Source: Collinsella aerofaciens (lineage in GTDB: Bacteria > Actinomycetota > Coriobacteriia > Coriobacteriales > Coriobacteriaceae). Taken from it: a DNA stretch of 12,312 nucleotides. Positions 6,692 to 12,312 of the stretch are shown piece after piece; position 1 is the stretch's first letter, and each line of letters begins with the position of its first letter. A program made the position numbers and the translations under genes. The notes beneath the pieces were generated by a model. It saw nothing but the letters and a program-made list of their open reading frames with translations, made no database searches and had not been told where the DNA came from. The stretch covers positions 1 to 12,312 of the forward strand of contig CAJMJM010000052.1 in the NCBI GenBank assembly GCA_905213725.1, in the 5' to 3' direction.

Positions 6692-7777
6692 ATGAGCGAC
6701 GCGAACGAGCTCATCTCATTTATCGCGTCGATGTCGGGGGAGGGCAACCTTCGCGTCGAGGAGAACCTTGGCGAGGGGTATGTCCGCCTCCGCGTTTCGG
6801 AGGCCGAGCGGCGCCAGGCAAAGCACGACATTCAGCATGTCGAGGATATCGTCATCGAAATGCTCCGTAATGCTCGCGATGCCGGCGCCGACAAGGTTTA
6901 TCTCGCCACGACCAAGGAAGATGGCGTCCGCACGCTTGTCTTTCTGGATAACGGTTCGGGCGTTCCGCAGGATATGCAAGAGCGAATCTTCGATGCCCGT
7001 GTTACCTCCAAGCTCGAGAGCATGAAGATGGACCGTTGGGGCGTTCACGGTCGTGGCATGGCATTGTTTTCGATCAAGCAGAACACCGACGAGGCCCGTG
7101 TGGTCACGTCCGGTGTCGATCTTGGTTCAGCCTTTAAGGTGAGCGTTGCGGCCGACCGCCTCAGCGAGCGTGCCGATCAGTCCAGCTGGCCCCAGGCCGT
7201 CAAGGATGAGGACGGACGTTATGTCTGTGCTCGCGGTCCGCATAATATTATTCGCGCTGCCTGTGAGTTTGCGCTCGAGGAGTTGCGTGGTTGCGATGTC
7301 TATCTTGGTTCTCCGTCTGAGATTGCCGCGACCCTTTATGCTCAGGCGTCAAGTCGGCTCGATACGTCTCGTCTCCTGTTCATTGATGATGAGAGCGAGC
7401 TTCCGGTTGTCGATCGTTTAGGCCTTGCCTCTGATGCCGAGGACTTTATCCGTATCTGTTCGAGTTTGGGTCTTGAGATGTCCGAGCGCACGGCCCATCG
7501 CATTTTGGCAGGGCAGATTAAGCCCGTTCGCGGTGTGACCGCGCGTCTGCTGCGCGAGCGTGATTCGTCCTCGCATGCGCCGGCTCCTGTCGATCTCGCG
7601 AAGGATCGTCGCGGGCTACGTATTGCCAAGGATGACATGGCACAGTTTTCGCGTGCAGTGGAGCGCGACTTTAATGACCTTGCTGCCCGGTACTATCTCA
7701 ACCTTTGCGGCGACCCAAAGATTCGTGTTTCGCGTGATCGAATCACTGTGACCTTTGATCTTGCTAAAGAGGAATAG
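6692..7777 (+). CDS. Uncharacterised GHKL ATPase with MutL-like motifs
   Basis: A 361-residue cytoplasmic protein with an N-terminal GHKL (HATPase_c) ATP-binding domain and no recognised function. The Bergerat-fold motifs are intact: N-box EMLRNARDAGA with E56 and N60, G1 box DNGSGVP (D86, G88, G90), VTSKL (104-108), and the lid motif GVHGRGMALFSI (117-128). The combination N-x-x-DAGA, TSK and G-x-x-GRGMAL-x-SI resembles MutL (LDAGA, ATSKI, GFRGEAL-x-SI) more than histidine kinases. No phosphoacceptor His domain, receiver or membrane segment is seen. Residues ~180-361 are unrecognised; 251-287 could form a helix-turn-helix-like unit (SERTAHRILAGQ). It starts one base after the rny stop with no clear Shine-Dalgarno, implying coupled translation with rny, and takes the place ymdB holds in Bacillus. 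It is too short and C-terminally different to be MutL itself. The ATPase fold is secure; the role is unknown. Confidence 0.8.
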   Translation: MSDANELISFIASMSGEGNLRVEENLGEGYVRLRVSEAERRQAKHDIQHVEDIVIEMLRNARDAGADKVYLATTKEDGVRTLVFLDNGSGVPQDMQERIFDARVTSKLESMKMDRWGVHGRGMALFSIKQNTDEARVVTSGVDLGSAFKVSVAADRLSERADQSSWPQAVKDEDGRYVCARGPHNIIRAACEFALEELRGCDVYLGSPSEIAATLYAQASSRLDTSRLLFIDDESELPVVDRLGLASDAEDFIRICSSLGLEMSERTAHRILAGQIKPVRGVTARLLRERDSSSHAPAPVDLAKDRRGLRIAKDDMAQFSRAVERDFNDLAARYYLNLCGDPKIRVSRDRITVTFDLAKEE

Positions 7778-7781
7778 TGCC

Positions 7782-7810
7782 TTTACCGAGTCCACTCGGT
7801 ACGATACAGT
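7782..7810 (+). promoter_or_regulatory. Possible spoVS promoter
   Basis: TTTACC (7782-7787) and TACAGT (7805-7810) lie 17 bases apart, each matching four of six consensus positions. An alternative -10-like TACGAT (7800-7805), the same hexamer as in the rny promoter, lacks a -35 partner. An AT-only inverted repeat TTAAAA-CGTAC-TTTTAA (7819-7835) lies downstream in the leader. spoVS could equally be read from the rny promoter. Confidence 0.35.
7784..7801 (+). repeat. Perfect 18-bp palindrome upstream of spoVS
   Basis: TACCGAGT-CC-ACTCGGTA is a perfect inverted repeat with 8-bp arms and a 2-base centre, beginning 6 bases after the GHKL gene stop. It has no T-run, so it is a poor terminator, and a 2-base loop is unfavourable for RNA folding. 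Its shape fits a dimeric repressor site. It overlaps a possible promoter (TTTACC 7782-7787, 17-base spacer, TACAGT 7805-7810, each four of six consensus). The binding protein is unknown. Confidence 0.55.
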
Positions 7811-7839
7811 TATTGCAGTTAAAACGTACTTTTAAACGC

Positions 7840-7844
7840 AGGAG
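7840..7844 (+). promoter_or_regulatory. spoVS Shine-Dalgarno AGGAG
   Basis: AGGAG is 7 bases before ATG 7852. With the fit to the SpoVS family N-terminus, this rules out an in-frame GTG at 7777 that overlaps the previous stop codon. Confidence 0.85.
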
Positions 7845-7851
7845 TTTCTAC

Positions 7852-8169
7852 ATGGATTGCCTGAAGGTATCAAGCAAATCATCGCCCGCGTCCGTTGCCG
7901 GCGCCATCGCCGGCATGGTCAAGGATGGTGTACCCGTCAACATCCAGTGTGTCGGCGCCGGTGCTGTCAACCAGGCCATTAAGGCCGTGGCTATCGCGCG
8001 CGGTTTTTTGATTCCAACCGGTTTTGATATTTCCTGCGCGCCCGTGTTCTCCGACATCCTCATTAACGGGGAGTCGCGCACGGCCATCCGCCTTTCTATC
8101 TACGTTCATCAAATCAATCGAGCTGCTATGGATAACGTCGTCATGGATGATGTTAAACCTGTGGCATAG
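7852..8169 (+). CDS. spoVS: Stage V sporulation protein S (SpoVS) homologue
   Basis: A 105-residue protein matching SpoVS almost throughout: LKVSSKSSPASVAGAIAG (4-21), the core VGAGAVNQAIKAVAIARGF (34-52) and the ESRTAIRLSIYV strand near 74-85. In Bacillus SpoVS (86 residues) is needed for spore coat assembly and septation control. The structure known from Thermus is Alba-like, which suggests nucleic-acid binding. This copy carries a C-terminal tail of about 19 residues beyond the usual end, rich in Asn, Asp and Val. Coriobacteriia are not known to form spores, so another role is likely if the lineage guess is right. The gene has its own ribosome-binding site and possibly its own promoter, and lies between the GHKL ATPase gene and miaB. 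Confidence 0.93.
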   Translation: MDCLKVSSKSSPASVAGAIAGMVKDGVPVNIQCVGAGAVNQAIKAVAIARGFLIPTGFDISCAPVFSDILINGESRTAIRLSIYVHQINRAAMDNVVMDDVKPVA

Positions 8170-8214
8170 CTTCTGCTTGCCTCGTTTCGCTCCCCATCGT
8201 TAGGACTTATGCAC

Positions 8215-9585
8215 ATGGATCAGCGTTCCGTACGCGATATTCTTGCCGGTAAAACCTACTTTATCCGCACCTTTGGCTGCCAGATGAATCAGCACGACTC
8301 CGAGCGTGTGAGCGGTCTGCTTGATTCGTATGGTTGCCTCATGGCGCTCGATCCCGAGCATGCCGATATCGTTGTCTTCATGACATGCTGTGTGCGCGAG
8401 GCCGCCGATACGCGCCTGTACGGTCAGTGCAATTCCTGCAAAAGCCTGCCACCTTCGCCTTCGGGCAAGCGCGTGGTTGCCGTGGGCGGCTGTATCGCGC
8501 AGCGTGATGGCGAGGGCCTGCTCACCAACGTCGATAACGTCAATGTCATCTTTGGCACGCATTCCATCGCACATGTGGCCGAGCTCATTGCCGAGGCGTT
8601 CCTTGATGGTAAGCGTCATATCCGCACCAATGAGCATGAGGATACGGATGCCATGAGCATGCCGTGGCATCGCGAGACCCAGTATCACGCTTGGGTGCCC
8701 ATCATGACGGGCTGCAATAATTTCTGCACCTATTGCATCGTTCCGTACGTGCGCGGTCGCGAAAAGAGCCGCCCCTTCGAGGAGATTGTCGACGAGGTGA
8801 CTGGTTTGGTGCGCCAGGGCGTGCGTGAGATTACGCTGCTGGGTCAAAACGTTAACTCATATGGTCGCGATCTGTTTGGTAAGCCGCGTTTTGCCGATCT
8901 GCTGCGTGCCGTGGGCGATACGGGTGTGGAGCGCATCTTCTTTACGTCTTCGCATCCCAAGGATCTGCTGCCCGAGACCATCGACGCCATGGCCGAAACG
9001 CCTGCCGTTATGCCGCAGCTGCACTTGGCCGTCCAGTCAGGTTCGACGCGGATCCTCAAAGAGATGAATCGCCGTTATACACGCGAGGACTATTTGGGCC
9101 TGGTCGATCGCATTCGCAACCGTATGCCCGATATCGCGCTCTCGACCGACATTATCGTTGGCTTCCCGGGCGAGACTGAAGAAGACTTTGAGCAGACGCT
9201 TTCACTTGCCGAGACGGTCCGCTATGCCCAGGCCTATACCTTCATCTATTCCAAGCGCGCCGGTACCCCGGCCGCAGAGATTGCAGATCCTACGCCGCAT
9301 GAGGTTATTCTCGAGCGTTTCAACCGCCTGGTTAAGGTTATCGAGACCACGGCACATGAGTATAACCAGGGTGAGCTTCATACTGTGGTGCCGGCGCTCA
9401 TTGAGGGCACGAGCAAGAAGAACGATGCGGTCCTGCTGGGCAAGAGTCCCAAGAATCAGACCGTGCATGCGCCTATCCCCGAGGGTTACAGCATCGATCA
9501 GCTTGTTGGCAAGATCGTTGATGTTGACGTTGATGATGCCAAGACCTGGTATTTGTCCGGCTCCATTGTGGGCGAGCCGCGCTAA
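8215..9585 (+). CDS. miaB: tRNA-2-methylthio-N6-dimethylallyladenosine synthase MiaB
   Basis: A 456-residue radical-SAM methylthiotransferase that adds a methylthio group to C2 of i6A37 in tRNAs reading UNN codons, forming ms2i6A. The N-terminal domain has cysteines in FGCQMNQHDSE (C22), MTCCVRE (C58) and GGCIAQRD (C93), and the radical-SAM motif CNNFCTYC gives C167, C171 and C174. FGCQMN and LGQNVNSYG are MiaB signatures, in contrast to the RimO at 232. A TRAM domain ends the protein. Two ATGs compete: 8215 has a 9-base gap to the AGGA at 8202-8205, while 8209 would leave only 3, so 8215 is preferred; the difference is two residues. The stop overlaps the miaA start, putting successive steps of one tRNA modification in one transcript. 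Confidence 0.95.
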   Translation: MDQRSVRDILAGKTYFIRTFGCQMNQHDSERVSGLLDSYGCLMALDPEHADIVVFMTCCVREAADTRLYGQCNSCKSLPPSPSGKRVVAVGGCIAQRDGEGLLTNVDNVNVIFGTHSIAHVAELIAEAFLDGKRHIRTNEHEDTDAMSMPWHRETQYHAWVPIMTGCNNFCTYCIVPYVRGREKSRPFEEIVDEVTGLVRQGVREITLLGQNVNSYGRDLFGKPRFADLLRAVGDTGVERIFFTSSHPKDLLPETIDAMAETPAVMPQLHLAVQSGSTRILKEMNRRYTREDYLGLVDRIRNRMPDIALSTDIIVGFPGETEEDFEQTLSLAETVRYAQAYTFIYSKRAGTPAAEIADPTPHEVILERFNRLVKVIETTAHEYNQGELHTVVPALIEGTSKKNDAVLLGKSPKNQTVHAPIPEGYSIDQLVGKIVDVDVDDAKTWYLSGSIVGEPR

Positions 9586-10523
9586 TGGTTTCTTCCGGGG
9601 CAGGTCTTTCCGCCGTTGCGATCGTCGGTCCGACGGCGGTTGGTAAGAGTGATGTTGCCGACCGTTTGGCCGCTCGTCTTTCGTCCGAAGTACTGTCGTG
9701 CGATGCGATGCAAATCTATCGCGGCATGGACATCGGTACCGCAAAGATGACGCCCGATGAGTGTACGGCGCCGCTGCGTCTTGTCGACATTGTAGATCCG
9801 GGTGTGGCATATTCTGCTGCGCTTTATCAGGCTGACGCTCGCGCACATGTTGAGCGCTTGCTTGGCGTGGGCCGCCTACCGGTGTTTTGCGGGGGTACGG
9901 GGCTGTATCTCAAGGCCGCCCTCGATGAGATGGACTTTCCCTCGGGTGAACTTGAGGACGATCGCCGTGTGGGCTATCAGGAGCTTGCCGAGCGTATTGG
10001 CGAGGAAGAACTGCATGCCCTGCTTGCCGAGCGCGACCCAGAATCGGCTGCTGTTATTCATCCCCATAACGTGCGCCGTGTGATTCGTGCGCTCGAGATG
10101 CATGATGATGGTATCTCCTATGCACAGCAAAAAAGTCAGTTTAGTGTTCCGCGCGAGCATTATCATGCTCTATGGTTTGGTCTGACGCGTAATCGCGAGG
10201 TGCTCTACGAGCGCATTAACCTGCGTGTAGATCTGATGTTTGAACAGGGTCTTGTCGATGAGGTTCGCGGTCTTATGGACCAGGGGCTGGGAGATGCCCT
10301 GACTTCGATGCAGGCAATTGGCTATAAAGAGATCATTGATGCTTTCAATGGCGTGATTTCTATGAATGAGGCTCGCGAACTCATCAAGATGCGTTCGCGT
10401 CGCTATGCCAAACGTCAGCTTTCGTGGTTTAAGCGCGATGACCGTATCGTGTGGTTTGATATGGACGAGTTTACGATCGATGAGGTCGTTGAGGACATCC
10501 TGCATCGTATTGAGGCTGTCTAA
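9585..10523 (+). CDS. miaA: tRNA dimethylallyltransferase MiaA
   Basis: A 312-residue cytoplasmic enzyme that transfers a dimethylallyl group to N6 of A37 in tRNAs, producing the i6A substrate for MiaB. Visible motifs are the P-loop GPTAVGKS (15-22), SCDAMQIYRGMDIGTAK (38-54) with the catalytic Asp at D40, GGTGLYLKA (103-111) and, toward the end, MQAIGYKEI and RRYAKRQLSWFKRD, which are typical of the family. The usual DSMQ is DAMQ here. Its ATG overlaps the miaB stop by one base (TAATG), and its own stop overlaps the hflX start in the same way, so the three genes are probably translationally coupled. No independent Shine-Dalgarno is evident. Confidence 0.96.
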   Translation: MVSSGAGLSAVAIVGPTAVGKSDVADRLAARLSSEVLSCDAMQIYRGMDIGTAKMTPDECTAPLRLVDIVDPGVAYSAALYQADARAHVERLLGVGRLPVFCGGTGLYLKAALDEMDFPSGELEDDRRVGYQELAERIGEEELHALLAERDPESAAVIHPHNVRRVIRALEMHDDGISYAQQKSQFSVPREHYHALWFGLTRNREVLYERINLRVDLMFEQGLVDEVRGLMDQGLGDALTSMQAIGYKEIIDAFNGVISMNEARELIKMRSRRYAKRQLSWFKRDDRIVWFDMDEFTIDEVVEDILHRIEAV

Positions 10524-11812
10524 TGGCCCGTTTTCCCCTTGTTCCCACGGCACCCGAGCCCGAGCGTGCCATTTTGGTTGGTGTTGAATGGCGCGACAAT
10601 GCATGGCCGCTCGATCGCTCGCTCGATGAGCTGGAGCGTCTTGCCCACACGGCTGGTGCCCAGTGCGTTGCACGCTTGTCACAGCGTTTGGTAAAGCCAT
10701 ATCCTAAATCGTTTATTGGTTCCGGTAAGGTTGAAGAGTTGTGCGGCCTGGTGCATCGCATGGATGCCGATGTCGTTATTTTTGACGATGACCTTACGCC
10801 CTCGCAACAATCTTATTTGGAGAAAGCCGTGGGCGAGCCGGTAAAGATTATCGATCGTACGGCACTGATCCTGGATATCTTTGGCCTGCATGCTCAGACG
10901 CGTGAGGGACGCCTGCAGGTACAGCTGGCACAGCTTCAATATCTGTTACCTCGCCTGCGCGGCATGTGGAGCCATCTTGCCAAGGAGCAGACGCGCGGTG
11001 GCATCGGCTCACGCTTTGGACAGGGTGAAAGTCAGCTCGAGGTCGACCGTCGCTTGATTCGCAACAAGATTGCCGCGCTTCGTCGTGAGCTCAAGCAGGT
11101 TGAACAGCGTCGCGAAGTTCATTCTATGAGTCGCATTGAGTCACCGGCGTTTCGCGTCGCGTTAGCCGGTTATACTAATGCCGGTAAATCGACGTTGCTC
11201 AATCGTCTGACCGGCTCTACGGTACTTTCGCAGGACAAGCTGTTTGCTACGCTCGACCCGACGACGCGTTCGTATCGCCTGCCCGGCGGTCGCGGCATGA
11301 CGATCACCGACACCGTCGGCTTTATTCAAAAGCTGCCGCATGGTCTCGTTGATGCCTTTAAGTCCACGCTGTCTGAGGTTCTTGGTGCCGATCTGATCCT
11401 TAAAGTTGTGGATGCCTCTGACGAGGACTACGAGCGCCAGCTCGAGGCAGTCGATCGCGTTCTTGACGAGATCGGTGCCGGCGAGCGTTTGACGCTTACG
11501 GTGTTCAATAAAATCGATCTTCTCGATAGCGTTGATCGATTGAGTTTCCGTCGTCGCTATCCCGAGGCCGTGCTGTTCTCGGCCCAGACGGGCGAGGGAC
11601 TCGACGATCTCGTCGACCGTATTGCTCGTGAGGCGGCTGCTACCGATGTGTTGCTCTCTGCTGATATCCCGTATCGCGAGGGCGCCCTCATCACGCTGGT
11701 GCATGAGCAGGGAACCCTTTTGCATGAGGAATATCTTGAGGACGGCGTTCGCATTGTGGCGAAGCTGCCGGCCCGTATCGCGCCGCGGCTCGAGCGTTAT
11801 CGCACCGAGTAG
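10523..11812 (+). CDS. hflX: GTPase HflX
   Basis: A 429-residue GTPase that binds the 50S subunit and splits stalled or idle ribosomes, known as a heat-shock ribosome rescue factor in E. coli. The N-terminal HflX domain (about 1-160) includes KPYPKSFIGSGKVEEL and the DIFGLHAQTREGRLQVQLAQL stretch (in two overlapping parts, 118-138). The G domain shows G1 GYTNAGKS (216-223), G3 DTVGF (263-267), G4 NKID (329-332) and a G5-type FSAQTGEG. The linker motif normally written GPGE reads GQGE (166-169). A C-terminal domain of ~70 residues follows. The gene starts inside the miaA stop codon; hfq, which usually separates miaA and hflX in other bacteria, is absent. The 3' end overlaps the convergent membrane gene by 16 bases. 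Confidence 0.95.
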   Translation: MARFPLVPTAPEPERAILVGVEWRDNAWPLDRSLDELERLAHTAGAQCVARLSQRLVKPYPKSFIGSGKVEELCGLVHRMDADVVIFDDDLTPSQQSYLEKAVGEPVKIIDRTALILDIFGLHAQTREGRLQVQLAQLQYLLPRLRGMWSHLAKEQTRGGIGSRFGQGESQLEVDRRLIRNKIAALRRELKQVEQRREVHSMSRIESPAFRVALAGYTNAGKSTLLNRLTGSTVLSQDKLFATLDPTTRSYRLPGGRGMTITDTVGFIQKLPHGLVDAFKSTLSEVLGADLILKVVDASDEDYERQLEAVDRVLDEIGAGERLTLTVFNKIDLLDSVDRLSFRRRYPEAVLFSAQTGEGLDDLVDRIAREAAATDVLLSADIPYREGALITLVHEQGTLLHEEYLEDGVRIVAKLPARIAPRLERYRTE

Positions 11813-12312
11813 ACGAGCTCCAAAATGCCCAGAATGATTGGCTGATGCAGCAGATAAAAGGGGAGTGCATGACGTCCAAGGCTGGCGAGCGCCGGGACGG
11901 GATTGGCGTAGGCCCAGCTTGGGGCGTTCTTATCGATTCCCTGCGCTATATGTGCGGCGAAGTATCCTGCAAGATACATAAAGATAAACGGGATGATGGG
12001 GTAGTAATCACCTGAGACAAACCCAGGGCTTGGAAATCCCAGCCACGCCAGGTAGGGGACAGGGTAGATCGTTTTGGGGATGCTCCAGGTGAGGGCAAAC
12101 AACACAAGGCATAGGGACATGCCCCATCTCGCCGAAATCTTCTTAAGGACGGGATCGGTCAACGCCACGATGCCGGTACATGCGGCCATGCAGTAGATGA
12201 TGCCAAAATTAACCGAATCGTCTACTGAGACAAGTGTAGTTGCCAACCAGACGACGAGTGCTGCTAAGGCGTAATTGGCGGCACGTTTGATATTGATGCG
12301 CGAAAGGCTGCC
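11797..12312 (-). CDS. Membrane acyltransferase, DUF1624 / HGSNAT-like, C-terminal part
   Basis: The minus-strand frame is open from its TAA (11797-11799) to the window edge, so the 171 residues seen are the C-terminal part and the start lies beyond. Several hydrophobic helices alternate with short loops. Features of the DUF1624 / heparan-alpha-glucosaminide N-acetyltransferase catalytic family are visible: RINIKRAANYALAALVVWL near the cut edge, a NFGIIYCMAA segment, LGFPSPGFVSGDYYPIIPF and the ending GRHALPFYLLHQPIILGIL. The family moves acetyl groups across the membrane to sugars; the bacterial substrate is not known here. It converges on hflX, with stop codons overlapping by 16 bases, and has no visible link to the RNA genes. 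An acyltransferase-3 family membership is less likely given these motifs. Confidence 0.82.
   Translation of the reverse strand, partial: GSLSRINIKRAANYALAALVVWLATTLVSVDDSVNFGIIYCMAACTGIVALTDPVLKKISARWGMSLCLVLFALTWSIPKTIYPVPYLAWLGFPSPGFVSGDYYPIIPFIFMYLAGYFAAHIAQGIDKNAPSWAYANPVPALASLGRHALPFYLLHQPIILGILELVYSVR

Noticed and set aside
5023..6831. A 602-codon open frame on the minus strand opposite rny
   Set aside because: It is a by-product of GC-rich codon use in rny. The translation is Leu/Gly/Asp-rich low-complexity without domains, and rny on the other strand has clear KH and HD domains.
6692..7777. Annotation of the GHKL gene as a histidine kinase or as MutL
   Set aside because: No phosphoacceptor histidine domain or sensor is seen, and the protein is too short and its C-terminal half unlike MutL's.
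7777..7851. A GTG at 7777 as an earlier spoVS start
   Set aside because: It would add 25 residues that are not part of SpoVS and run through the palindrome; ATG 7852 has a well-spaced AGGAG and matches the family N-terminus.
1..12312. tRNA, rRNA, CRISPR arrays, insertion sequences or prophage genes
   Set aside because: No tRNA-like folding units, repeat-spacer arrays, transposase or integrase motifs were seen; the window is densely packed with core genes.

Overview
The window looks like chromosomal core-genome DNA from a Gram-positive actinobacterial relative of the class Coriobacteriia, most likely a gut Collinsella-like organism. The basis is inference from gene content and order, high G+C codon use, a SpoVS homologue beside RNase Y, and no hfq, mutS or mutL where Bacillus relatives carry them. 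No database search was possible, so the genus is a guess. I see no mobile element, CRISPR array, rRNA or tRNA.

Layout: (1) 1-204, 3' end of a YajQ-family gene. (2) 232-2772, a tight run rimO (ribosomal protein S12 methylthiotransferase), pgsA (phosphatidylglycerophosphate synthase) and a stand-alone CinA C-terminal domain (pncC, NMN amidohydrolase), closed by a GC-rich hairpin at 2780-2803. (3) 2804-3029, the recA control region: an 11-bp-phased TTTGG repeat tract, then a promoter whose -35 and -10 boxes flank a perfect CGAAC-N4-GTTCG SOS operator. (4) 3030-4882, recA and recX, followed by a probable terminator that runs into the next promoter. (5) 4945-5139, a strong promoter and a ~160-nt hairpin-rich leader for rny. 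(6) 5140-9585, rny, an uncharacterised GHKL ATPase, spoVS and miaB. (7) 9585-11812, miaA and hflX, joined to miaB and to each other by 1-nt TAATG overlaps. (8) 11797-12312 on the minus strand, the 3' end of a multi-pass membrane acyltransferase (DUF1624 / HGSNAT-like) converging on hflX.

The gene order is a compressed form of the Bacillus subtilis region pgsA-cinA-recA-rny-ymdB-spoVS-miaB-(mutSL)-miaA-hfq-hflX. Two differences stand out: the slot of the phosphodiesterase gene ymdB between rny and spoVS holds a GHKL ATPase with MutL-like motifs, and hfq and mutSL are missing. The genes fall into two themes. recA and recX handle DNA recombination and its restraint under SOS control. rimO, rny, miaB, miaA and hflX handle ribosome modification, mRNA decay, tRNA A37 modification and ribosome rescue. 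SpoVS (Alba-like fold) and the GHKL protein lie within the RNA cluster, and their role there is the most open question in this window.
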